From Cladopsammia gracilis (lineage: Eukaryota; Cnidaria; Anthozoa; Scleractinia; Dendrophylliidae): a stretch of DNA of 64,000 bases. Location: assembly GCA_022457155.1 (NCBI GenBank), contig JAJGOT010000602.1, forward strand, positions 62,001 through 126,000, given 5' to 3'. Both the position numbers and the translations under genes were made by a program. Each line of letters begins with the position of its first letter. Within the stretch, counting starts at the first letter, position 1. The notes under the pieces are model-generated. The model was not told the DNA's origin. It did no database searches and saw only the letters and a program-made list of their open reading frames with translations. Of this stretch, positions 22,780 to 32,398 are shown piece by piece.

Positions 22780-22864
22780 GCGTCAACATTTTTAATCTCT
22801 TCGGTGGCCAATTTATCTTATCAGCTCATTTGATAATACCAAATTTACATTAACACAGGGTCCA

Positions 22865-23158
22865 TTACTGCGCCTTTCAATAACATGCGGAATTTGAGAT
22901 TCAAATTTCCACCAACGGTTGCGTTTTGCACTGCCGTCAATCATCTTAGCTTACCTCTCAGGAAACAGATCTTCACTTCAATGAGATCAAAAGGTCACGT
23001 CCGTGCATTATGATTGGTAGATTTCGATCCATTTTGTTTGTTTCTTTTTTACATGGTCCGTTGGCTTTCGTATTAATTATAATTGACGGCAGGGAATAAC
23101 GCAACCGTTGGTGGAGATTTGACTTTCAAATTCCGCATGTTATTGAAAGGCGCAGTAA
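22865..23158. repeat. Foldback MITE (TTACTGCGCCTTTCAATAAC ends)
   Basis: TTACTGCGCCTTTCAATAAC at 22865 is exactly mirrored at 23139-23158. The mirror continues through CATGCGGAATTTGA and the block AACGGTTGCGTT/AACGCAACCGTT. It is 294 bp and non-coding. Confidence 0.85.
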
Positions 23159-24999
<1,841 letters not shown>

Positions 25000-25610
25000 G
25001 CACGGACGGTGTAATCTGCAGGTTGCAGGTTCTGCAGGTTGCAGGTGCAGGGTGCAGGGTGCAGGGTGCAGGTTGCAGGTGCAGGGTGCAGGTTGCAGGG
25101 TGCAGGTTGCAGGGTGCAGGGTGCAGGGTGCAGGGTGCAGGGTGCAGGGTGCAGGTTGCAGGGTGCAGGGTGCAGAGTGCAGAGTGCAGGTACGAAGTTA
25201 ATAATTAAAAGTCAACTCGACTTCAATCGCATGTAGCACGAGTCAAGTTCGAGTCACGAGTCACAAGCTATTTCTCTTTTGTCTTTTTTATGTAGTAAAA
25301 AAATAAAAAAAATGAATGAATGAAAGCTATCCTTCACTCCCCAACACTTCCCCTGAAAGAATCTTACCTTGATATGTACACAAATCAAGCGGGGGTATTG
25401 TTTCCAAGTCAAAATCATGAAGAAAAGCTGCGTCGGCTTCGTTCGAGCGCAATCTTTGTTGCAATGTAATCAGGAACGCTGGAACGTCGGAACGTCGGAT
25501 CGAACACCGGAAGCGATCGGGGATGTAAATTGTTATTGTCAAAAAGATGAACAGTGCGATTTGAAATGTTTTATTGTGAAGATCGCGAGAGTTCAAACTG
25601 ATTAAATTCC
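25000..25610. repeat. Left arm of a large inverted repeat, with GTGCAGGTTGCAGG minisatellite
   Basis: This region is mirrored at 44158-44710. It begins with CACGGACGGTGTAATCTGCA and a 13/14-bp minisatellite (GGTTGCAGGGTGCA units, 25018-25190). It continues with GTACGAAGTTAATAATTAAA and ACTCGTGATTCG-type sequence, and ends with a 280-bp part (25330-25610, CTATCCTTCACTCCCCAACA to AGATCGCGAGAG) alignable with the right arm at high identity. A degraded second copy of the inner part (CGTTCGAGCGCCATCTTGTTG) is at about 25658-25760. Confidence 0.85.
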
Positions 25611-26239
25611 TGTTCAATCTGTAGATGACGGCTTTTTTTTTCAATAAAACCTATTCCTCGTTCGAGCGCCATCTTGTTGTAGCCATGTAATAGAACAAGG
25701 ACCACTGGAGCGCCGGAACGCCTTTGGTGCTCATATCATATCGGGGGATGTATTGTAAAGTTTGAGATTGAATGAGAAAATATATAATAAAGTAGTAATG
25801 AAATTTTGAAGTTTATTGAAAATAAAATTAATCAAATTAATGCTGGCACCCTTATAATTATAAATTAATCCTCTTGTTAATTGTTAATAATAAATGACAA
25901 AGTACTTTTCTGGTGAATGCCGTATACCAATCAAAACAAACGCAAATGACGTAATCACAAGAACATTTACTGGCGCAAAGGGCCGAAAAACTGTGTAATC
26001 CAGGCCACAATAAGTTTTGGCATTGCTCCTAATTTGTTTAAAACCAGATTCACAACATGTTTACTTTCATACTTTCCATCGAGTCGAAGCCGCAGCCACG
26101 TTCTGGATGGAGCATGTGGTGAGTTAATCATTAAACTGGAACATGATATGTTATGCGAAAAAACGGAAACAAGATAACAGACGTTTCGAGGCAACTGTCT
26201 ATTTATCAGTGTAAATGCCGTTACTGTGATTTGTACATA
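25611..26239. other. Inner left flank of the nested insertions, no gene
   Basis: It contains the degraded partial repeat noted for the arm and then AT-rich sequence. The open frames at 25967-26242 and 26153-26470 have no recognisable domain. Confidence 0.4.
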
Positions 26240-26465
26240 CATGTCGAACCCCTATTAAGCGGCCACCCCCTGTTAAGCGGCCAGTTATCAAAGTCCCGAA
26301 TTTATTGTCAGTATAATACTGTTAATAAAACCCCTATTAAGCGACCGCGGCCACTTTTTGGCGGTCCCGATGAGGGTTTTCCTATTGTTTTTACCCCTAT
26401 TAGGCGGCCACCAAAAAATTTAATACACGTAGCTGGCATCGTTTTGAATAATCTGATGACAGATG
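26240..26465. mobile_element. Left part of a Tc1/mariner-like non-autonomous transposon
   Basis: CATGTCGAACCCCTATTAAG after a TA dinucleotide (26238-26239) is the inverse of CTTAACAGGGGTTCGACTG ending at 44136, which is followed by TA (44137-44138). CCCCTATTAAGCGGCCA units repeat internally (26250, 26267, 26332, 26394). The two halves were joined before the 17-kb viral element inserted between 26465 and 43790. The superfamily guess rests on the TA duplication and end sequence only. Confidence 0.65.
26460..26465. repeat. Target site duplication CAGATG, left
   Basis: CAGATG directly abuts the AGTAGTATA terminus and is repeated directly after the right terminus at 43790-43795. A 6-bp duplication is what Polinton integrases make. 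Confidence 0.9.
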
Positions 26466-26652
26466 AGTAGTATATAAGGAGTCAGTCAAACGCCATTTTT
26501 TCTGAAGGCCCAAAATAAGCCTCCAAACGCCCGAGTTACCGGGCCCCCAGGGCTCATGCATTCACCCTGGGGGCCCGGTAACTCGGGCGTTTGGCGGCTT
26601 ATTTTGGGCCTTCAGAAAAAATGGTGTTTGAGCTGACTCCTTATATACTACT
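26466..26652. repeat. Left terminal palindrome (hairpin end)
   Basis: A near-perfect palindrome of 187 bp. Arms of about 88 bp run from AGTAGTATATAAGGAGTCAG through GAAGGCCCAAAATAAGCC and CCAAACGCCCGAGTTACCGG to a tip GGG CTCATGCATTCA CCC. Only about three positions differ between arms. Thus AGTAGTATATAAGG occurs both at the outer end and, inverted, at 26639-26652. Confidence 0.95.
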
Positions 26653-26772
26653 CGGGGCCGGTGGCTCTCTTATATTTTTAAGCTGTTACAGACCCTAATA
26701 AACCGTTATTTGAACATGGCAAGCTTTACATAACCAATTGGAGAAACCCCTCTCCTGGGTACCTAAGTGACG
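26653..26772. other. Subterminal non-coding spacer
   Basis: 120 bp between the left palindrome and the first reading frame. A TTATATTTTTAA motif at about 26669 is the only promoter-like sequence, and it is farther from the ATG than in other genes of the element. Confidence 0.4.
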
Positions 26773-27009
26773 ATGGGGAGAGGAAGAAAGAGCGTTCTGA
26801 CACAATCAATTAAACGAACGGCCTTTAATCACTCAAGACATGGAAGTCTTCTTTGCTATGGATGCAGAAAAGGAAAAAAAGTCGAACTCTGTAAATGCGT
26901 TGAAGAAATTCGAGGGCAAACATCTCCTCCATCCTTTGTATCGAAATATATTCTTGAAGCCGCACAAAGACTGACTCCACAACAACTTGTCGCCGTTATC
27001 ACCAATTGA
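26773..27009 (+). CDS. Short Cys-containing frame upstream of the recombinase, probably its N-terminal part
   Basis: From the ATG at 26773 the 78-residue product is basic and has a CYGC...CKC cluster (about residues 29-43) and a helical end (LEAAQRLTPQQLVAVITN). The TGA at 27007 is in the same frame as the YqaJ-like ORF at 27034. Between 27000 and 27085 another frame is more protein-like (KKHFPSYINDDDN, then SQIEEHWSK). It is therefore likely that this is the front of one gene, broken by two compensating small indels. As a separate small protein its function is unknown. Confidence 0.5.
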   Translation: MGRGRKSVLTQSIKRTAFNHSRHGSLLCYGCRKGKKVELCKCVEEIRGQTSPPSFVSKYILEAAQRLTPQQLVAVITN

Positions 27010-27033
27010 AAAAACACTTTCCTTCGTATATCA

Positions 27034-28167
27034 ATGATGACGACAACACAAGTGTTCTTGAACTTTCTCAAATCGAGGAACACTGGTCTAAAACAAAAGA
27101 GCGCCGACTGGGTGAGTTATCGACAAAATACTCTTGGGGCCTCCGAAATTGCAGCCTTGATCGGAGTTTCGCCGTTTGAAACACCACAGAGCTTGCTTTT
27201 AAAGAAATTACAGCCAGCCGACATGCACAGCAATACGGCTTGTACCTGGGGCAATCTGTTCGAACCGATCGCTCGCAAATGCTTTGAACAGAAGCACTCT
27301 GCTAGAATTTTTGCCCATTCTATATCCCTCAATCTGGCAACAGATCACTCATTATATAGAAAGATTATATGCAGCCCTGACGGCTATTATGTAGACAAAG
27401 AAAACAATGTAATTCTTTTGGAGTTCAAATGTCCTTTCAAGCGGAAAATAGCTATGACTCGAGTTCCTAGTTATTATACACCCCAGATACAAACCGGCCT
27501 TTATTTTAGCGGATCTATGGTTAATAAAGCCCTTTTCATTGATTCTTACTTCAGAATGTGTTCTCTACAACAGATAGAGCCAAGTTCGAATCATAATAAT
27601 CTTTTAAACGGCGGAAATATTTACCAGACAAAAGGTCACACAGCGCTTGCCTGGGGCATCTGTTATCTGTTTTCAAAACAAAAGTTTACACGCAATCAAA
27701 GTAAACTTATTGACATTGGTGCTCTTAAACAAACTCAGACATTTGAGCAAATAATGACTTCAATAGCCGAGAAAGACCTATGGTGTTCTTACGGCGCGGT
27801 CAGAATGTCGTTCAGCAAAGAATACATAGATGAAGAGTATTTGCGTTACTTCAGAATGAAAAAGGCTTTCCTTGCTCCAGATGAGGGGCCGAAGCCGGTT
27901 GCTTTCTTTTCATGGAAATTGTTGAAAGTCACAGAGCTTGAAATTGTCAAGCATGGGGGATTTTTGAACAGTATTCAACCGAAGGTCGAACGATTTCACG
28001 AGAACTTGGCAAGGCTTCGCAGAAAAATACATGAAAATTTATCAAATCAAAAACACTTTGAGAAAACCATACCTGGTGAAACTTTTGAAGACAACATCGG
28101 CGATGACAGTGCTATGTTAGAAGCCTTTCTTATTGAGAAAGCGGAGGCGCTTACTCCAGATCTTTGA
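27034..28167 (+). CDS. YqaJ/lambda-exonuclease-like viral recombinase
   Basis: The product would degrade or process DNA ends (5'-3' exonuclease) during replication or recombination of the linear viral genome. The PD-(D/E)XK pattern of the YqaJ family is visible: W-x3-R...GASEIAALIGVSPF (about 26-48), WGNLFEPIARK (about 72-82, metal/active-site Glu), CSPDGYYVD (about 113, Asp) with ILLEFKCPF (about 127-135, Glu-x-Lys), and YTPQIQTGLY (about 148-157, Gln). Length (377 aa) is usual for the viral form. The first about 15 residues of this frame probably are not native; the real N-terminus seems to lie upstream in other frames. It is plus-strand, convergent with the VLTF3-like gene, whose stop lies 16 bp into it. 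Confidence 0.8.
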   Translation: MMTTTQVFLNFLKSRNTGLKQKSADWVSYRQNTLGASEIAALIGVSPFETPQSLLLKKLQPADMHSNTACTWGNLFEPIARKCFEQKHSARIFAHSISLNLATDHSLYRKIICSPDGYYVDKENNVILLEFKCPFKRKIAMTRVPSYYTPQIQTGLYFSGSMVNKALFIDSYFRMCSLQQIEPSSNHNNLLNGGNIYQTKGHTALAWGICYLFSKQKFTRNQSKLIDIGALKQTQTFEQIMTSIAEKDLWCSYGAVRMSFSKEYIDEEYLRYFRMKKAFLAPDEGPKPVAFFSWKLLKVTELEIVKHGGFLNSIQPKVERFHENLARLRRKIHENLSNQKHFEKTIPGETFEDNIGDDSAMLEAFLIEKAEALTPDL

Positions 28168-28804
28168 AAGCCTTTCTCCATAAATGTTCGTTTTTAATAA
28201 TCATCTTGTTTGACATCTGTTGTCTAAGGTAATTTACAATCGCTCGTTGTGGGTCTTCAAGCGGCGTTGTAATGTCCAGGATTTTGTAGATCACAAACGT
28301 ATAAGAGATTCTCGGAAGCCGAGCTTGTATATGTTTGAAAATACGTTTCACCTCATTTATTTGGTCGATAGTCAATTCAATCCTTTTGTTAATTCGTGTT
28401 AAAGCGTACCCAAACGCATAACACCGTGCCGACTGCCTTTGTCTTGGTTTGTACAAAATGTTTTGATCTGTATATGCCGGAGCATAATCCTCTAGCACTT
28501 CCACACGACCGCATTTTTTGCAATAAAGTTCACAAGAATCGCTTGATTGTAAAAATGGGCCGTCGCAAGAATAACAAGATAGAAATCTTCGGGCCCAACG
28601 TTCACGCTGCAAGGCGTTATAATGTTCTTGTAGATATTGTTTCCCCATCTCTGCCAACCCCATATCTTCGTAGATATGGCAAAGTTTTTCCGGCAGGCGC
28701 AAGCGGTGTATTTCTTTCCTATAATCACCACCATATAGCGAGCGAAGGATGGCAAAATTGTGTTGTTTGTCAAGTTCCTTGAGCCGTGCGGTGAAGTCAG
28801 TCAT
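28151..28804 (-). CDS. VLTF3-like late transcription factor
   Basis: The start chosen (MTDFTARL at 28804) follows a TGTATAAAC motif by a few bases; an earlier in-frame codon at 28819 overlaps that motif. The 217-residue product has a zinc ribbon CYSC...CKKC (about residues 77-94) followed by a helical region (RINKRIELTIDQINEVKRIF) and the motif LPRISYTFVIYKIL. This arrangement matches the poxvirus VLTF3-like factors also found in many large and medium DNA viruses and some Polinton relatives. It would direct transcription of late (structural) genes from the TATA-like motifs. Minus strand, 3' end overlapping the end of the recombinase gene by 17 bp. It looks intact. Confidence 0.8.
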   Translation of the reverse strand: MTDFTARLKELDKQHNFAILRSLYGGDYRKEIHRLRLPEKLCHIYEDMGLAEMGKQYLQEHYNALQRERWARRFLSCYSCDGPFLQSSDSCELYCKKCGRVEVLEDYAPAYTDQNILYKPRQRQSARCYAFGYALTRINKRIELTIDQINEVKRIFKHIQARLPRISYTFVIYKILDITTPLEDPQRAIVNYLRQQMSNKMIIKNEHLWRKAFKDLE

Positions 28805-29127
28805 GTTTATACAATACAATACAATTGTTTTTCAATTGGGGGGGGGGTTCCCCGTGATTTCCGGGTATGTTGCGTAAAGGCCGTATTTAGAAAATTACAA
28901 CTTTTCGAAGCTTCTCGAACATACCGAAGCGCTCCAAAAATACCGAAGCGCCCCCAAAACACTTTTTTCACTAAAACTGGGGCGCTCAGGAATGTAATTT
29001 TGATAAATCGTTTGAAAAAATAAAATCGGGGCGCTTCGGAATTTTTTTTGAGGCGCTTAGACCATGTCGCGTGACATGTGGCGCCTGTTGGTGTTACGCT
29101 TTGTTACGCTAAGTGAGAATCCTGTAT
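28805..29127. promoter_or_regulatory. Longest internal non-coding region, with GAAGCGC repeats
   Basis: This 323-bp gap is the only sizeable intergenic region in the element. It has a TGTATAAAC motif next to the VLTF3-like start and a G10 run (28841-28850). It also has a cluster of GCGC-centred repeats: ATACCGAAGCGCTCC, ATACCGAAGCGCCCCC, then inverted forms GGGGCGCTCAGG and GGGGCGCTTCGG, and a last GAGGCGCTTAG. The inverted copies can pair. It could be a regulatory site, an origin or a transcript end; which one is not shown. Confidence 0.5.
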
Positions 29128-29811
29128 TCAGTTGTTTCTCAAATCTGAACTCGACTGAGCGGCTAGAGAAGTAATCTTTTTTTGAATCTTTTCTCGTTCT
29201 TCCTTGCGGATTTCTTTTCTGAGTTTTTCAAGATCTGGCGTTTGAGTTTGAGTTTGCTTGTTTTGTGAGGGTTTTGCTTCACCAGAGCGTATCGCATTTT
29301 TCATTTCATAATAGCTCTCAACTTCACGGAGGATTATTTTGAACTCTGAATCACTGATACGCTTGTCAGTTAGAGCCTTTGAAACCAGCTCAAAGACAGA
29401 GTTTCGTTTTGCAAGGGCGAGTGTGTAAATTTTCTCGTGTTTAGTAATTTTTCTCTGAAGCCGCCTACTAAACAAAGTGATGCCGGCCGCTGAAAAACTT
29501 GTAATAACAGCAACACCCCCAATAACCGGGCTGGCTATGAGCCCGGCTCCGGTCAGGGCTGTGACGATTGTGGCTGAAGACAAGCCTGTAGAAATGAAAC
29601 CAAAACTTACTGCGGTTCCGTGAACAATGGTGTGTGTTCGCTTGTATTTCTTAGCAACTTGCCTGTAATGATTCGCCTCCGACTCAAGCTCCTTTTGCAA
29701 GTCAGAAATTTTCTTGAGTCTGAAGTCTTCACCGTTGGATAAGTCTGGGTAAAGCGATGGAGTTTCGCTGTATTCAGGAGCTGATGGCAACACGTTAGCC
29801 GAGCTCATCAT
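29128..29811 (-). CDS. Small membrane protein with coiled coils, unknown role
   Basis: The ATGATG start at 29811/29808 follows ATATATACCCCC by 4-6 bp, exactly like the gene at 36197. The 227-residue product has a short tyrosine-containing N-terminus (PSAPEYSETPSLYPDLS), a helix (about 30-60), two hydrophobic segments (about 66-115, GTAVSFGFISTGLSSATIV and IASPVIGGVAVITSFSA), a middle helical region and a charged Gln/Lys-rich C-terminal coiled coil (KLRKEIRKEEREKIQKK). Probably a virion or host-membrane-associated protein; homologues of unknown function are usual in animal Polintons. No catalytic motif is seen. It precedes the penton gene on the same strand, so their transcripts may be coordinated. 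Confidence 0.75.
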   Translation of the reverse strand: MMSSANVLPSAPEYSETPSLYPDLSNGEDFRLKKISDLQKELESEANHYRQVAKKYKRTHTIVHGTAVSFGFISTGLSSATIVTALTGAGLIASPVIGGVAVITSFSAAGITLFSRRLQRKITKHEKIYTLALAKRNSVFELVSKALTDKRISDSEFKIILREVESYYEMKNAIRSGEAKPSQNKQTQTQTPDLEKLRKEIRKEEREKIQKKITSLAAQSSSDLRNN

Positions 29812-29835
29812 CAGGGGGTATATATAATATATTTT

Positions 29836-30498
29836 TTAATTGATCTCAAGTTCAAATTCAAGGGGCATGTTATTGAAGTCAAAAAGGGCATTGTGTTCAT
29901 CCCTTACAGACAGTGTTATGCTGTTTACATAATCACCAGACGAGACGTCACGCATGTTCTGCTGTGTTGATTCATAGAAAACTCTCTCATAGGCCTTTCC
30001 ACGAAGAGCAAATTTAGCCAAAACTGTAGAAGGCTTACCATTGAGTAGGTTTTGCTCTTTATCGACCAGATCACAGTGGATAAAGTAAGTGCTTGGTGAT
30101 GTTAATCCTTTGACGAATGTTATAAAGAGCAATTTAGGACTTATACCAAGCAGTTTAGACAGATCGCGGTCAAGCTTCACCTCCTCAGAATAAAGTTTGG
30201 AAATTATCATCTGACCAACTGGAGTATTTGTTTCGGTTGTTAATTTAAAGTTACCTTCGAAGGCTTCTTCAAATTCTTTTGCCAATCTATCCATAGTGTA
30301 ATGCCCTTCAAGTATTCTTCTGGTAGTCTTGTTCTCATTAGGGTTGGTAGTTAATGTAATCTCACCTCTTTGTTTTAGATTAAACCACGAATTATAAATC
30401 GTGGTGGATAAGAGCCGGATGTAGCTCGGTTTCTGAAGCGGGTGGTCGAAGTAGATGGTGTGAGGGTTCGAAGGTGCGACGATTGTTAACACAACCAT
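29836..30498 (-). CDS. Penton-type minor capsid protein
   Basis: The start MVVLTIVAPSN at 30498 was chosen because the upstream part of the frame is the AT-rich promoter. The 220-residue product is beta-rich, with the conserved order ITLTTNPN, RILEGHYTMDRLAKEF, LGISPKL, then STYFIHCDLVDKEQNLLNGK and a C-terminal VNSITLSVRDEHNALFDFNN ending PLEFELEIN. This pattern is that of the single-jelly-roll penton proteins of Polintons/adintoviruses, which occupy the capsid vertices. Length is typical. Divergent from the gene at 30545, with a shared TATA-rich spacer. Looks intact. Confidence 0.85.
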   Translation of the reverse strand: MVVLTIVAPSNPHTIYFDHPLQKPSYIRLLSTTIYNSWFNLKQRGEITLTTNPNENKTTRRILEGHYTMDRLAKEFEEAFEGNFKLTTETNTPVGQMIISKLYSEEVKLDRDLSKLLGISPKLLFITFVKGLTSPSTYFIHCDLVDKEQNLLNGKPSTVLAKFALRGKAYERVFYESTQQNMRDVSSGDYVNSITLSVRDEHNALFDFNNMPLEFELEIN

Positions 30499-30544
30499 TG
30501 TGTATATAAATATATATTTAAATTTAAAATATATATATTCAATC
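30499..30544. promoter_or_regulatory. Bidirectional TATA-type promoter
   Basis: The 46-bp spacer (TGTATATAAATATATATTTA, then AAATATATATATTC) serves two divergent structural genes. Each ATG is within about 10 bp of a TATATA block. Confidence 0.65.
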
Positions 30545-32398
30545 ATGTTTGGCAGACGCCCTGGTGGTTTTAATCCTGGTTCAAATCTCGGTCTAGACAT
30601 TGGCGGTCACGATTACGGACCCCCACCCCCGTTTTTTCCTCGTCCCCAAAATCCCCTCTATCCCCAACAGAGCAGGTATATTAGCAAAAAACAGCCAACA
30701 CCACCCACAGTAAATCCGCAACTTGCTTGGCTGAGTTCTCCGGAGGCTGAAAAACTCTCTACAGCCGCCAAGGCTAAGGCTATTTCAGACTTCAAAAGGC
30801 GTTTTCCGCACGCTGATATGTCAAGATTTACAACAGAAGTTTCTTTCGACGAAAAGCACAAAGCCACAGCAGTAGTTCTTTTCTCAGAGGGGCATGGCTC
30901 CTGGGCTATGCCCTCAGACATACCGCACAAGAATTGGACACAAGCCCTGAAAGACGCCCTTGGCTTAGAGTATATTGGCGGTTTCCCTTATCAGTTAACG
31001 TTAAACCGAAACACACAAAAACCAATCCCGGCTGTTGAATTCGCCACCTCAATCAATAAAGACATGATGATTGGCTCTGTCTTGAACGATGAAGCGCAAA
31101 AGATCTATGTCACGCCAACTGATTATTTCACAACGAAATACAGAAACATTTTCAGAGACACACAAATTTCGTTCACAACCGCGAAATATGGGAGAAAGTG
31201 GCTAGGCGGTCCGCATATGAGTTTCTGGCCACAACAACTAAACTTCGCCCTGTGGTGTGCAACAACTGGCTGCGGGATCTCGCGTGACCTTCTGTTTGAT
31301 AAGAACTCTACTCTCTCCCTAACCCCGCAGCTCCGATCATTTTACAGGTTTCACGTCTATTTCACAACAAGACGAATACTCTACAAGCTGGGTGGGGAAC
31401 AGAGCGTGAGTGCTTTGCCAGACGACCCCACATTCAACCAGAAAGACAACAAGTTCAACATCGACGCGTACAAGAAGATTTGCCAAGAGTTTGGTGTCGA
31501 CCCCAATTCTGACTTCCGTTTCACATACGGCAAAAACCACGGTCTTGGCAATGTGTACATTTGGGTTGCATATGATGGGCCCAGTTCTACTGATTACGAC
31601 TATCCTGATCCCGATCTAGCCCTGTTTGATGACGAGCGCGTCACAGACAGAAAAGACCCAAACTATCGAGCAAACGGCATATACTTCGTTCGTAACGACC
31701 AGGGCGCTGTTAGTCAGTTCGAGCACTTTGTGCCGAATTATGCACAAGGGCTAACACAGCCAGGGCTCGCGCGTATGAATCAGTCAATCGAGGCCTTTGT
31801 GTACTGCATCCTGGGTGCACAAGCAAACACTCGCAGCAGCATCATTGGAAGAGGAGGCCGGGCGTTCGAAACGCAGAGAGTATTCCTCACCCATCTAGAG
31901 GAGGCAATAATACTGAACGACATCGCAACAAGCGTACAGCGATATCAACTTGCCATCCAAGCAACGAAAGTGCGCTTAGACTTTGCGACAGCGCCCGGAA
32001 GTTGGCTCATGCCATCACGCATGATTATCAACACAGAGAGCGTGGTGGGGTACAACAACAATCTCAAGGAGGCAACGCAAGGGATGAAACTGGGTGTGAA
32101 CAACGATGTTAACCTGGGTACAAAAAAAGCCTCCCTTCGCCACATGGATGGGGGACCAACAAAAATAAACCCACCAAACAGTCATCCATCAAACCCGATA
32201 CATAAACAGGCCACACAGGCACAGGGTATAGCGCCAAAACCAAAGGTCACACCCACACCACAACCAGCCCCCACACCAACACCAACACCAACACCACCCC
32301 CAACGCAAGAGACTAAGATCGAGCCGCATCACGTAAACAAGGCGCTCATTGGTGTGGGCGCGCTTGCTTTAGCAGGCTTTCTTGCCTGGATGAGATAA
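30545..32398 (+). CDS. Large putative structural protein with C-terminal membrane anchor, unknown
   Basis: The start MFGRRPGGF at 30545 follows an ATATATATATTCAATC spacer. The 617-residue product has a Gly/Pro-rich N-terminus (about 1-60), a large folded region (about 75-520) with blocks such as FSEGHGSWAMPSDIPHKNW, KWLGGPHMSFWPQQLNFALW and NYRANGIYFVRNDQGAVSQF, and then a proline/threonine-rich linker made of a (CCAACA)n tract. It ends in one hydrophobic segment (ALIGVGALALAGFLAWM) at the extreme C-terminus, as in a tail-anchored protein. Its size and position among capsid genes suggest a virion component. No known domain is recognised; it is a good candidate for a lineage-specific structural protein. 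Confidence 0.75.
   Translation: MFGRRPGGFNPGSNLGLDIGGHDYGPPPPFFPRPQNPLYPQQSRYISKKQPTPPTVNPQLAWLSSPEAEKLSTAAKAKAISDFKRRFPHADMSRFTTEVSFDEKHKATAVVLFSEGHGSWAMPSDIPHKNWTQALKDALGLEYIGGFPYQLTLNRNTQKPIPAVEFATSINKDMMIGSVLNDEAQKIYVTPTDYFTTKYRNIFRDTQISFTTAKYGRKWLGGPHMSFWPQQLNFALWCATTGCGISRDLLFDKNSTLSLTPQLRSFYRFHVYFTTRRILYKLGGEQSVSALPDDPTFNQKDNKFNIDAYKKICQEFGVDPNSDFRFTYGKNHGLGNVYIWVAYDGPSSTDYDYPDPDLALFDDERVTDRKDPNYRANGIYFVRNDQGAVSQFEHFVPNYAQGLTQPGLARMNQSIEAFVYCILGAQANTRSSIIGRGGRAFETQRVFLTHLEEAIILNDIATSVQRYQLAIQATKVRLDFATAPGSWLMPSRMIINTESVVGYNNNLKEATQGMKLGVNNDVNLGTKKASLRHMDGGPTKINPPNSHPSNPIHKQATQAQGIAPKPKVTPTPQPAPTPTPTPTPPPTQETKIEPHHVNKALIGVGALALAGFLAWMR

Larger units (their letters stand above)
17945..22784 (+). 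mobile_element. Ty3/Gypsy LTR retrotransposon, defective but with intact ends
   Basis: Two identical 128-bp LTRs (17950-18077 and 22652-22779, TGTTATG...CATAACA) are flanked by a 5-bp target duplication GCGTC (17945-17949 and 22780-22784). A TGGTACCAGGA primer-binding-like site follows the 5' LTR, and a purine tract GAGAAAGGGGA precedes the 3' LTR. The order gag, protease, RT, RNase H, integrase places it in Ty3/Gypsy. Internal coding is damaged by an in-frame RT deletion, a small integrase deletion and a 0.65-kb insertion. Confidence 0.95.

Noticed and set aside
28396..28782. 128-residue plus-strand frame
   Set aside because: Antisense to the VLTF3-like gene, whose zinc ribbon and promoter support the minus strand.
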